This document shows, in pieces, positions 1 to 9,102 of a DNA stretch of 64,000 nucleotides. The stretch spans positions 1-64,000 of the forward strand of contig CAJXZM010000004.1 in the NCBI GenBank assembly GCA_913063125.1, read 5' to 3'. Both the position numbers and the translations under genes were made by a program. How positions within the stretch are numbered: the first letter of the stretch is position 1; each line of letters opens with the position of its first letter. Below the pieces are notes generated by a model. It saw nothing but the letters and a program-made list of their open reading frames with translations. It had not been told where the DNA came from and did no database searches. Source of the DNA: an uncultured Gammaproteobacteria bacterium (GTDB lineage Bacteria > Pseudomonadota > Gammaproteobacteria > Pseudomonadales > Ketobacteraceae).

Positions 1-1446
1 GACATGGAAACTGGAGTGAGAGGTTTTCTACTTGCAGGGCAGGAAGTATTTCTCGACCCGTACAAAGGGGGCAAATCCCGGTTTTTCAAATTAATTGGCG
101 AGTTGTCACAAACGGTTTCTGATAATCCAGTTCAAGTTGCCCTTTTAGGTGAGGCACGCCAAACCATTGATGATTGGGATTCACTTGTGGTTAAAAAGCA
201 AATAGCACTACGTCGTGAAATTGGTGATGCAAAAACAATGGATGATATGGCTGATCTTGTGGGGCAAGCAAAGGGTAAAGTGTACTTTGATAAATTTCGT
301 GAACAGATAAAAACCTTTAAGGGCCGGGAAAGTAGCTTAATGGGGACACGTAAGGATTCCTTAGAAAGTACCGAGTCCATGGTGATTAATGCCACTATAT
401 TTGGCACCTTAATAGCCATTGTTTTTGGAGTAGGTATCGCTTTATTGCTAACGCGTCATATGGTGTCTATTTTGGGAGGTGAACCGGTTGAAATACTAAG
501 TATTGCTAAAACTATTGCATCAGGAGACCTTTCCTTGCCGTTGGATGAGACAAGGCGAGTTGGTGTTTTTGGTGCGATGGTAGCTATGCAGAAGAAGTTG
601 GAGGATGTGGTTCAGCAAATTCAAGGTAATTCGGATCAGATTTCTTCTGCGGCTGCTCAGGTAAGGGATACTGCAAGCTCATTAAGTGAAGCGGCTAGTG
701 AGCAAGCAGCTAGTGTTGAGCAAACAAGTGCTTCGATTGAAGAGATGGGAGCATCCATTAGCCAAAATAGTGAAAACTCTCAGATTACTGACAAGATTGC
801 CAGTGAATCGGCTAGTGCGGCCTGCGAGGGTGGCGAGGCAGTCTCAGGAACCGTTGAAGCGATGACGCAGATTGCTGATAAGATTTCTATTATTGAAGAT
901 ATCTCCTACCAAACCAATATGCTGGCGCTTAATGCGGCTATAGAAGCTGCACGAGCAGGTGAGCACGGAAAAGGCTTTGCCGTAGTTGCTGCTGAGGTTC
1001 GAAAACTTGCTGAGCGTAGTCAGGTGGCGGCGTCAGAAATCTCTGCGTTAACTGTAGATAGCGTGAAGGTGGCAGAAAAAGCGGGTTCTCTTTTAGAGAA
1101 AATGGTTCCCGATATCACTCGAACAGCAGAATTAGTACAAGAAATTAGCGCAGCTTCGGAAGAACAGTCAAGTGGTGTCGGGCAAATCAACAGTGCAATG
1201 CAACAACTTGATAAAGTTACTCAGCAAAATGCTGCGGGTTCTGAAGAGCTTGCTGCAACAGCGGAGAAGATGCAGGCTCAGTCGAAAAATTTGCAGCAGG
1301 TAGTTGGATTCTTCCAATTGGCAGGAGGGAGAAGAACAAAAGGAGAGGGGCAAGTACCTTCTTTTGATGCAAGTCCATCGCCGTCAAAGGTAGCATTCGC
1401 CCCTGCTTTAGGGGCTCTAGATGAATCAAAATTCGAACGATTTTAA
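1..1446 (+). CDS. Methyl-accepting chemotaxis protein, 5'-truncated by the window edge
   Basis: Chemoreceptor that relays periplasmic or membrane signals to CheA/CheW. The frame is open to base 1, so the N-terminus with its first membrane segment lies upstream. What remains is a CHASE3-like four-helix sensor (bases 1-370), a membrane segment (about 380-450), a HAMP region containing LGGEP and IASGDL, and the MCP signalling hairpin with tip [20 protein letters not shown] near bases 900-960. The protein ends in a flexible Pro/Ser/Ala linker and the pentapeptide KFERF, which fits the aromatic-x-x-aromatic CheR/CheB tether type. The last 26 bases overlap cheW. The ligand cannot be told. Confidence 0.93.
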   Translation, partial: DMETGVRGFLLAGQEVFLDPYKGGKSRFFKLIGELSQTVSDNPVQVALLGEARQTIDDWDSLVVKKQIALRREIGDAKTMDDMADLVGQAKGKVYFDKFREQIKTFKGRESSLMGTRKDSLESTESMVINATIFGTLIAIVFGVGIALLLTRHMVSILGGEPVEILSIAKTIASGDLSLPLDETRRVGVFGAMVAMQKKLEDVVQQIQGNSDQISSAAAQVRDTASSLSEAASEQAASVEQTSASIEEMGASISQNSENSQITDKIASESASAACEGGEAVSGTVEAMTQIADKISIIEDISYQTNMLALNAAIEAARAGEHGKGFAVVAAEVRKLAERSQVAASEISALTVDSVKVAEKAGSLLEKMVPDITRTAELVQEISAASEEQSSGVGQINSAMQQLDKVTQQNAAGSEELAATAEKMQAQSKNLQQVVGFFQLAGGRRTKGEGQVPSFDASPSPSKVAFAPALGALDESKFERF

Positions 1447-1990
1447 ATCCATAGGATCAGTGATGCAACAACATAGCTCACAATTAGTAGAAGGGGATAA
1501 ACATTCTAGTGGCAATGATTCACAGTTTTTAACGTTTGTACTAAACGAGGAAACGTATGGAATTAATATCCTTAATATCAAAGAACTTATTGATTATGGG
1601 AATATAACTCGTGTTCCTATGATGCCAGATTTTATTACCGGGGTTATTAATTTACGAGGTAGTGTGGTGCCTGTAGTTGATTTAGCTGTACGATTCATGG
1701 AGAAACCATCGAAGAGAACGAAACGAAGTAGTATAATAATTATCGAGCTAGATGATGAGGAAAAAACGGAGATTGGTATTACTGTTGATGTGGTGAATGA
1801 GGTGTTGAATATTTCAGCTAGCGATGTCGAGCCAGCACCTTCCTTTGGTACCAAAATTCGCACTGATTTCATTAGTGGTATGGGTAAGGTGAATGACCAA
1901 CTTTTGGTGTTGTTAGAGATAAAAAATATTCTATCAATAGCTGAGCTGTCAAATTTTGGAAAGCTAGATACGGTTTTATCCGATGAGTAA
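1421..1990 (+). CDS. cheW: Chemotaxis coupling protein CheW
   Basis: Scaffold protein linking chemoreceptors to the kinase CheA in the cytoplasmic array. The 189-residue product has an extended N-terminus of about 35 residues and then a single CheW domain with the family patterns [30 protein letters not shown] and VVPVVDL. No receiver domain follows, so it is CheW and not CheV. The ATG lies inside the last codons of the upstream receptor gene in another frame, which suggests translational coupling. It is the second gene of the mcp-cheW-cheR-cheD-cheB run. Confidence 0.93.
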   Translation: MNQNSNDFKSIGSVMQQHSSQLVEGDKHSSGNDSQFLTFVLNEETYGINILNIKELIDYGNITRVPMMPDFITGVINLRGSVVPVVDLAVRFMEKPSKRTKRSSIIIIELDDEEKTEIGITVDVVNEVLNISASDVEPAPSFGTKIRTDFISGMGKVNDQLLVLLEIKNILSIAELSNFGKLDTVLSDE

Positions 1991-2040
1991 ACTGTCGATT
2001 GTATTAGTATCCCTATCACTCCAGTCCTCGATGGGAATCT

Positions 2041-2850
2041 ATGCAAGAATATAAAATCACCAAAAGTGAATATAACTCTTTCAAAGAGTTTATCTATGGT
2101 CATGCAGGTATAAACCTAGGTGATGCAAAGCAGAGTTTGGTAACGTCTCGTCTAGGTAAAAGATTGCGTCATCACTCATTTACTAATTTTGAAGAATATT
2201 TTAATTTCGTGGAAAGCCCTGTCAATTCTGATGAGCAACAAATTGCAATAGATCTTTTGACGACGAATGAAACCTATTTTTTTAGGGAACCGAAGCATTT
2301 TGTTTTTCTTGAAAAAGAGTTTTTGCCAAAATGGAACGGTAAAAAATGCCTTAGAATTTGGAGTGCCGCTTCCTCGTCCGGTGAAGAAGCTTATAGTATC
2401 GCGATGCTTCTTGATGACATGTTGGGAGACCGTTCTTGGGAGGTGTTTGGATCTGATATTAGTAGCAGGGTTCTCAAAAAGGCGCAGCAAGGGTTGTATC
2501 TCTTACAGCGTATCGATGGGATTCCCAAAGAGTATTTACGTGAATATTGCTTAAAGGGCACGGGGCAGCATGAAGGGTACTTGTTGGTTGATCGAGAATT
2601 GAGAAGTAAAGTTGGATTTTCTCAGGTTAATCTCACCACCCCGCTGGGAAACGTTGGTGAGTTTGAAATTATATTCTTGCGAAATGTGCTAATTTATTTT
2701 GATATGCGCACTAAAAAACACATTATAAAACAGTTGGTGGAGAAGCTACGCCCTGGCGGTTATTTATTTGTCGGTCATTCTGAGTCCTTAAAGGGGATTC
2801 ATGATGGATTAGAATCAGTGGTTCCCGCGATATACCGAAAAGTCTCGTAG
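2041..2850 (+). CDS. cheR: Chemotaxis protein methyltransferase CheR
   Basis: S-adenosylmethionine-dependent methyltransferase that methylates receptor glutamates. The 269-residue protein has the usual all-helical N-terminal domain (about 1-80) with TNETYFFREPKHF. A Rossmann SAM-binding domain follows, with LRIWSAASSSGEEAYSIA near residues 104-121 and the late motif IIFLRNVLIYFD near 210-221. There is no TPR extension, so it is a plain class I CheR. This form often relies on receptor pentapeptide tethers, in keeping with KFERF on the neighbouring receptor. It lies 50 bases after cheW and 12 bases before the ATG of cheD. Confidence 0.94.
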   Translation: MQEYKITKSEYNSFKEFIYGHAGINLGDAKQSLVTSRLGKRLRHHSFTNFEEYFNFVESPVNSDEQQIAIDLLTTNETYFFREPKHFVFLEKEFLPKWNGKKCLRIWSAASSSGEEAYSIAMLLDDMLGDRSWEVFGSDISSRVLKKAQQGLYLLQRIDGIPKEYLREYCLKGTGQHEGYLLVDRELRSKVGFSQVNLTTPLGNVGEFEIIFLRNVLIYFDMRTKKHIIKQLVEKLRPGGYLFVGHSESLKGIHDGLESVVPAIYRKVS

Positions 2851-2862
2851 GAAGCTGTGATC

Positions 2863-3402
2863 ATGAAAATGATACCCACTACCAACGGGAATGTACCAAG
2901 AGATAGTGTTATTAGTCGTTTTTTAAAGCCTGGTGATTTTTTTTTCGGGGATGAATTATGCCAGATTCACACGGTTTTGGGGTCATGTATCGCTATAACC
3001 TTATGGCATCCCATATTAAAAATTGGGGGGATGTGTCATTTTGTTTTGCCAGGATTAAGATCGGTTGATACTGTAATCAGATCTGGAACGGAGCTCAATG
3101 GGCGATATTCTGATGCCGCAATGAAGTTATTTGAGCTTGAAGCTCAAAAGCATGGAACTCAACTCAAGGAATATCACGCTAAGATATTTGGGGGTAGCAA
3201 TATGCTGACAGATAGCACCCTCAGTGAAGATGAACTAGTCGGTACCAGAAACACGGTGGCAGCGATGAAGCATTTAGCAGAAAGGAATATTGGGCTTTTG
3301 GTGGCTCATGTTGGTGAAACGGGACATCGGCGTATTGTGCTGGATGTAGGGAATGGCGATGTATGGGTTAAACATGTTCTTTTACAAAAGACCATTGGTT
3401 AG
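2863..3402 (+). CDS. cheD: Chemoreceptor glutamine deamidase CheD
   Basis: CheD deamidates receptor glutamines to glutamates and in some bacteria also binds CheC or CheY. About 179 residues. The conserved catalytic Cys is in LGSCIAITLWHP and the His in GGMCHFVLPG; KIFGGSNML is also a family motif. I chose the ATG at 2863 over the GTG at 2857 because a GGAAG ribosome-binding site at 2850-2854 is then 8 bases away. No cheC is visible. The gene sits between cheR and cheB, the usual adaptation-module order. Confidence 0.92.
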   Translation: MKMIPTTNGNVPRDSVISRFLKPGDFFFGDELCQIHTVLGSCIAITLWHPILKIGGMCHFVLPGLRSVDTVIRSGTELNGRYSDAAMKLFELEAQKHGTQLKEYHAKIFGGSNMLTDSTLSEDELVGTRNTVAAMKHLAERNIGLLVAHVGETGHRRIVLDVGNGDVWVKHVLLQKTIG

Positions 3403-3429
3403 CGAGATGTATCAATTAAGAGGTGATAA

Positions 3430-4494
3430 GTGAGTATTAGGGTATTTATTATTGATGACTCTGCTGTCGTTAGAAAGGTTCTCGCTGAGATGCTTGATGG
3501 TACTACAGGGGTTGAGGTGATTGGCACGGCTAACGACCCTATTTTTGCCCAACCAAAATTGGAGAAGGACTGGCCTGATGTGATTTTGCTTGATGTAGAG
3601 ATGCCAAGGATGGATGGTATTTCTTTTCTCAAAAAGATTATGGCAGAGCGCCCTACACCTGTTGTTATGTGTTCAACGCTCACCGCTGAAGGATCCCACA
3701 CATCCATACAAGCATTAGCTATTGGTGCAATCGATGTGGTGGAAAAACCTAAAGCCAAGCTTAAAACAGCGTTACCTCAAGTATCTAAGGAATTATTAGC
3801 CGCTATTCGTATCGCAGCAAAAGCCAATATTTCTGGTGTTAAGATTAAACCGGTTGCCAAAATAGGTAATATTCCCACCAAATTAACTGCTGACGCGATA
3901 CTTTCAAAAAATGGAGGGGGAATAAGGAAGAGCGGTCCGTTAATCGCTATTGGTGCTTCAACAGGGGGAACCCAAGCATTAGAGGCCATTCTGACAGCTT
4001 TACCTGCTAATTCGTTACCCATTTTAATTGTGCAACATATGCCAGAAAAATTTACAGCTGCGTTCGCGAGTCGGTTGAACCAGCGCTGTAGGGTAGAAGT
4101 TAAGGAAGCAGAGAATAACGATGCTATACAGCAAGGGAGAGTATTGATTGCTCCTGGTGGCTTACATATGATGTTGCAAGCTACTCAATTTGGGGTGTCA
4201 GTTGTCGTTAAGGATGGTCCTGCTGTCAATAGGCACAAGCCTTCTGTGGACGTGTTGTTTCGGTCGGTAGCAAAATTCTCTGGTTCAAATGCGCTTGGGA
4301 TAATTATGACTGGTATGGGGGACGATGGGGCAAAAGGAATCAAAGAAATGCACGATATTGGTGCAAAGACGATTGCTCAAAATAAGGAGACCTGCGTGGT
4401 TTACGGTATGCCGCAAGAAGCCGTTAAATTACAGGCGATAGACCACATATTACCGTTAGAGCGTATACCTGCGATGATTGTCGATCATGGCTAA
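3430..4494 (+). CDS. cheB: Protein-glutamate methylesterase/deamidase CheB
   Basis: Response regulator and methylesterase that removes receptor methyl groups when phosphorylated by CheA. The N-terminal receiver has the acidic pair in FIIDDSAVVRKVL and the phospho-acceptor in ILLDVEMPRMDG. A linker of about 40 residues leads to the catalytic domain with GASTGGTQA (Ser), VQHMPEKFT (His) and MTGMGDDGAKG (Asp). Length 354 residues is normal. The start is GTG, with AGAGG at 3419-3423 six bases upstream. It follows cheD by 27 bases. Confidence 0.95.
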   Translation: MSIRVFIIDDSAVVRKVLAEMLDGTTGVEVIGTANDPIFAQPKLEKDWPDVILLDVEMPRMDGISFLKKIMAERPTPVVMCSTLTAEGSHTSIQALAIGAIDVVEKPKAKLKTALPQVSKELLAAIRIAAKANISGVKIKPVAKIGNIPTKLTADAILSKNGGGIRKSGPLIAIGASTGGTQALEAILTALPANSLPILIVQHMPEKFTAAFASRLNQRCRVEVKEAENNDAIQQGRVLIAPGGLHMMLQATQFGVSVVVKDGPAVNRHKPSVDVLFRSVAKFSGSNALGIIMTGMGDDGAKGIKEMHDIGAKTIAQNKETCVVYGMPQEAVKLQAIDHILPLERIPAMIVDHG

Positions 4495-4621
4495 GTAAGT
4501 TAATTATTTCCTTATTAGATAGCGGGTTTTAGTTTACTGATTGGTGATTAGTTTCTATGCTAAATATTGGGTAGGTGTTTGTGGTGTAGGACGGTTTGCA
4601 ATTATTAGGGGCTCCTTGTCG

Positions 4622-5848
4622 ATGGTTGAACTGAGCAAAGAAAAATTTACAGTGCACGTGAATACGAATAGCCTTTATTTTTTTCCATTGGTTACGTGTT
4701 TTATGGCCTCCATATACCTATGGAATTTTGGAATAACTACAGTTTCAATAGCAATATCACTTGCCTTTGTGTTTGCGGCATTACTTTGTGCCTTTGCTAT
4801 TCAGCGCCATTTAGCTAAACAGGTAGATTTGGCGGTGAATGACATCATAGAGAGCATTAATAAAGAAACATCTGACTCAGTGGAGGATGAGTTAGAGGCT
4901 ATTTGCCTAAAAGCGCTGCCTATCTGGGGGAGTCAGTTGGATACATGTTGTAAATTATCAACGGGCGAAATTGGAAAATTAGCGGAGCGTTTCTCTGATA
5001 TTGTGGAACAATTGATTGAAGCTATGGCGCTGAGTGAGGAAACCATTGGTGGGGATAATCTCTCTAATCAAAGTGATATGATTGCTAATCAAAATGCAAA
5101 GTTGGGCAACATTACTGCCTCATTGCAAGGTGCTCTGGATACTAAAAAGAAAACGGTTGACCAGATCCATGATTTGGAGACTTTTGTTGAGCCCCTAATT
5201 GAAATGGCGGAAAAAGTTAGCTATATCGCCGATCAAACTAACTTGTTGGCTCTTAACGCAGCGATAGAAGCGGCACGAGCAGGGGAAGCAGGAAGAGGTT
5301 TTGCTGTGGTTGCTGATGAGGTGCGAAATTTGGCGACAACCTCAGCGGGTATTGGCCAAAATATCCTTGATAAAGTTAATTCGATTTCTCAAATGGTAAG
5401 CAACGTATCAAGCGCAGCTCAGATATCAGAAGCTCTCGAAAGCAACTTTCTTAAGCATGCAGAAGGAACCATTGCTGAAGTTATCGTGTGTTTTGATGAT
5501 ACGTTGAAGACCCAGCTGAAATCATCTGAGAAACTAGCTCAAATTAACGAAAGTATACGGGTGACAGTGGATGAGTCTATTGTTTCGCTTCAGTTTGAGG
5601 ATCGAGTTACTCAGATACTTGGGAATGTAAAAGCTAATCTTGAGACATTTGGTGAGAGAATTGGAACATTACAGAAGATGCGAGCAAATAATGAGGCGAT
5701 AAGCGGTGGTGAACTGGGGATTTGGCTTGATCAAATGCAAGAGCGATATACCACCGCGGATGAAAAAAATGCACATTATGGCGTATTAGGTGATAAAAAC
5801 CCTTCGGTACAGGATGCTGCCGATGATGGCGATGTTGTTTTTTTCTGA
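4622..5848 (+). CDS. Membrane-anchored MCP-like signalling protein without a sensor domain
   Basis: Receptor-type signalling protein of 408 residues from the ATG at 4622; a TTG at 4541 would add 27 residues. Two adjacent hydrophobic segments near the N-terminus form a hairpin with almost no periplasmic loop. No HAMP domain is visible. The C-terminal half has the MCP core tip [20 protein letters not shown] followed by [15 protein letters not shown]. It ends in an acidic stretch and the tail GDVVFF. It lies 127 bases after cheB and probably works with the same array, perhaps sensing membrane or cytoplasmic state. That role is inference. Confidence 0.85.
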   Translation: MVELSKEKFTVHVNTNSLYFFPLVTCFMASIYLWNFGITTVSIAISLAFVFAALLCAFAIQRHLAKQVDLAVNDIIESINKETSDSVEDELEAICLKALPIWGSQLDTCCKLSTGEIGKLAERFSDIVEQLIEAMALSEETIGGDNLSNQSDMIANQNAKLGNITASLQGALDTKKKTVDQIHDLETFVEPLIEMAEKVSYIADQTNLLALNAAIEAARAGEAGRGFAVVADEVRNLATTSAGIGQNILDKVNSISQMVSNVSSAAQISEALESNFLKHAEGTIAEVIVCFDDTLKTQLKSSEKLAQINESIRVTVDESIVSLQFEDRVTQILGNVKANLETFGERIGTLQKMRANNEAISGGELGIWLDQMQERYTTADEKNAHYGVLGDKNPSVQDAADDGDVVFF

Positions 5849-6030
5849 CCTATTTTAGGTGTTCTCTTCGGTTCCTATTTTTATTTGTCGTAAATGCGCT
5901 AGTGAATACGTTCGCTGGTATTGTTCTTATACGTTGAACTATCGCAACATTGAGGAAATGATGGCAGAATGAGGCCTTAATTTTGCTCGTAATAGAGCAG
6001 GCATTTGTCCGTTCAACGATGAGATAGCAT

Positions 6031-9000
6031 ATGGATAGTGAATTACAGTCATTACGGAAAGCCTTGGCTGAACTAGGGGATGAATTTGACGAAAAGGTGC
6101 AGCACTTAGAGCGGCGCATTGATGTTTTGATATCTAAGCAAGCACTCTCTGGATATAAACCGACGGTTGAATTGAGCGGGCAGAAGGAAACGATTGAGTT
6201 GAGTAAGCCGATTAAACCGGCAATCTCGAACTCATACAGTGAACCTCATGTTCCTGTTGTAGAGCAGGCTATTAGCGCACCCGTTTCGCAAAAAATAATA
6301 CTTGATCCTTCTCGCAGTTCAGTTAAGACACAGAGTAAGAAATCGTTGTTTTCTGTACTTGCATCCTTAGTTACTACTCTTTTTTCAATGTTATTAGGCC
6401 CATTTTCCGGATTATTGGAGCAATTTTCTGCACTTTATCAGCATTATCAGAAACAAGGTAAAGCCCCTGTCTTCTTTATGACGCTTACAGGGGTGGTGGC
6501 GCTAGTGTTTGGTTTTGGTTACTTGTTGCAGTATTCTTTTAACGAGTATTTGGGACCAGTGGGTAAGGTGATAATTGGATTTACCATCGCTTTTGCTACC
6601 ACCGCCGGAGGCGTGTGGTTTACTAAAAACAAACAAGAAATGGCGGAATATGGCTCTAGCATTATTGCATTAGGGGTGGTGTTAAACTATCTATGTGCGT
6701 ATTTTGCAGGACCTTACTATGGTGTGCTGCCTGCCTTTTTAGGCTTTTTATTGTTGGTGGCGGTGACTGCAGTTGCTTATGTACTAGCCCTTCTATTTGA
6801 GACTCGTGTAGTTGCAATAGTTACACTGGTAGGTGGCGCGGCAATGCCGCTAGTGATGGGGCATATGGATCAGTCACCCCAGCTTTATCTCAGTTATCTT
6901 TTGGTACTTACTTGCGCCACGTTACATCTGTCTCAGCGTATTCGCTGGCAACCATTAGCGTATGTGGCGATGTTACTGAGTGTGGCGATGGTAGAGGTTT
7001 CGGTGGCGAATCGAGAGATGGCACTGTCACTACTGGAGTACGCTGAACCCTATGGGTTAATTGTGATACTTCATGGCTTTTTCTACGCCTTTGCGTTTTA
7101 CGCGTTACAGGGGTTAAGTCGCATTGTGGCAATGGATAGGGTTAGGTTGGCAATTGTTACGGCTAATATTATTTTCTACCTAGCGTTAAGTCAGCAATTG
7201 GTTGCTAGTAGTGTGTTGTTGGGCGTTATCTATTTGCTCAACATTCTGCCTTGGTTAGGGGTGTTTTTGCTGCAGAACAAAGTATTTCGCTATCCAGTAG
7301 GAAGTGACGAGTTTCGAGCGGTACAGGCATTGGCTTTACTGCACGCTGGGTTGCTGATGGGGTTGGGGATTCTTGTACTAAGTAGCCCAGATTTGATGGG
7401 TGTTATCTGGTGTGTTGAGGCTTTGTTGCTGGTGTATTTAGGTAGCAAATTTCAATTTGTGAGTGTACGTATTGAAGGGTACATTGCATTGCTTATTTCG
7501 TTTGTTAGCATGGCTATTCAGATAGCGGAGTGGATTTTCGAATCCGTTGTACCTGTGCCTACATTGTTGTCTTTGGACATGGGTATGGGGTGGGTGAATC
7601 TAATTGCGGTGACAGCGTTAATCTATTGTGCAGTGGTGTTGTTGTCGCGCCAGGTTGCGACGTTAACTGATAAGGAGCGGGCTCTGGCATTGTTGCTGAA
7701 CAACCTGTTTTCAGTATGTTTATCTTTAACCTTTTTATTGACGGTGGGCTTGTTCTGGGCTGAAGGTATGTGGATGTTAGCCATCGTACCGATGTTCTAT
7801 TTAATTTGGCGATCTAAACAGCGCGGGTTGTTTTTTACTGAGTTATTTGGATTGTCGCATTTTCTCTTGATCGTTATACCTGTTGTTGTCAGTGCAAATA
7901 TGGCTGGCAACTTCCATTTCTCAGAGCAGAGTATTTATGGCCAGATCGCAAGAGTAGAAGCGTTTGTAAGCCTATGGTTGATCGCCGAGTTTTATAAGCG
8001 GTTTTTTCATCAAAGTACAAACTTTGGTTTTGCCGAAAATTTGCGTAAACTGTTTTATTGTATAATTCCGGTGTTTTTCTTACCTAGTGTGTTACGTCAG
8101 CATGCCGAGGTTTTTCCATTAGTTATGTGGGTCTCCAGTGCAATTGCATTGTTACTGTATTATCGTTTGCAATTCACTGTGTTGAAACTTGAAGTGAGAA
8201 TATTAGTTGTTGCTGCTAGTGCTGCCTCGTTTGCTGGTTGTTGGTTGGTTGAATATGGGAATTGGCAGGGTAGAGCATTGGAAGCGTTATTGGCAGGGTT
8301 AGTTTTTTACGTGTTTATTGGTTGGTTAGGGCAAGGACTGCGCCGGACTCCTCTTGGTACAGAGCAGCAGCAGAAGCGGCATTGGGCATTAAAACCTCTC
8401 TTTACCGTGGCGGTGTATTATGTCGCGGTTACGCTGTTTGTTGTGCTGTATGGGATTTCATCCAATGCCAATCTTTCAATGTTGGTAGTGTTAGTTTACT
8501 TTGCTGGAGTCTATTTCTATCGTCCTGTGCTAGCGCCCATACGCACTAACCTTCGGGCGATTTACGGGTTAGTTTCTTTACTGTTTATGTTGCTTACTTA
8601 CAATCATGTCAATGCTGTCTTTGGTGGACGCTTTGCTTTTGGTACTTTACCTGCATTAATGACAGGTCTTTTAAATGTAATATCAGCTCTATGTGTGGCA
8701 TTGCTGGTACATCGCATATGTGCTCAGAACCGAGCAGTGTGGCGTATTGCCGGAGGTCAGATTTTACACGCATGGATATTTAACTTGGTCCTAATTGCAG
8801 TGTATGTTTCTCTTTTGGCACAAATGTTATCTACCATGTTAGGGCCGGTGATTTCATTTGTACTGGTAGTACATGCAACGGTTGTTTTATTTCAGACTAT
8901 TAAGCCTTCGATGAAAAAACTCATTTGGCTGTCCGTGATGTTATATGGAGTGGCGGCGTTAAAAGTCTTGTTATGGGATATGAACGATTTCTCTCCAGTG

Positions 9001-9093
9001 CAGAAAATCGTGGTATTTATGTTGATTGGCCTATGTATGCTGGGAGCGGCGTTTAAGTTCCAAAAAGTGACGGCAGGGGCTACGGAACAGTGA
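6031..9093 (+). CDS. DUF2339-family polytopic membrane protein
   Basis: Very large inner-membrane protein of 1020 residues and unknown function. The first 32 residues form a charged coiled coil. A polar stretch follows to about residue 105, then more than 20 predicted membrane segments fill the rest. This build of coiled coil, linker and long membrane array is that of the DUF2339 family. No catalytic motif was seen. It is on the same strand as the chemotaxis genes but 182 bases away, and it is convergent with the kinase gene that follows by 9 bases. A transport or cell-envelope role is possible but nothing in the sequence decides it. Confidence 0.8.
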   Translation: MDSELQSLRKALAELGDEFDEKVQHLERRIDVLISKQALSGYKPTVELSGQKETIELSKPIKPAISNSYSEPHVPVVEQAISAPVSQKIILDPSRSSVKTQSKKSLFSVLASLVTTLFSMLLGPFSGLLEQFSALYQHYQKQGKAPVFFMTLTGVVALVFGFGYLLQYSFNEYLGPVGKVIIGFTIAFATTAGGVWFTKNKQEMAEYGSSIIALGVVLNYLCAYFAGPYYGVLPAFLGFLLLVAVTAVAYVLALLFETRVVAIVTLVGGAAMPLVMGHMDQSPQLYLSYLLVLTCATLHLSQRIRWQPLAYVAMLLSVAMVEVSVANREMALSLLEYAEPYGLIVILHGFFYAFAFYALQGLSRIVAMDRVRLAIVTANIIFYLALSQQLVASSVLLGVIYLLNILPWLGVFLLQNKVFRYPVGSDEFRAVQALALLHAGLLMGLGILVLSSPDLMGVIWCVEALLLVYLGSKFQFVSVRIEGYIALLISFVSMAIQIAEWIFESVVPVPTLLSLDMGMGWVNLIAVTALIYCAVVLLSRQVATLTDKERALALLLNNLFSVCLSLTFLLTVGLFWAEGMWMLAIVPMFYLIWRSKQRGLFFTELFGLSHFLLIVIPVVVSANMAGNFHFSEQSIYGQIARVEAFVSLWLIAEFYKRFFHQSTNFGFAENLRKLFYCIIPVFFLPSVLRQHAEVFPLVMWVSSAIALLLYYRLQFTVLKLEVRILVVAASAASFAGCWLVEYGNWQGRALEALLAGLVFYVFIGWLGQGLRRTPLGTEQQQKRHWALKPLFTVAVYYVAVTLFVVLYGISSNANLSMLVVLVYFAGVYFYRPVLAPIRTNLRAIYGLVSLLFMLLTYNHVNAVFGGRFAFGTLPALMTGLLNVISALCVALLVHRICAQNRAVWRIAGGQILHAWIFNLVLIAVYVSLLAQMLSTMLGPVISFVLVVHATVVLFQTIKPSMKKLIWLSVMLYGVAALKVLLWDMNDFSPVQKIVVFMLIGLCMLGAAFKFQKVTAGATEQ

Positions 9094-9102
9094 ACTATAT
9101 AA

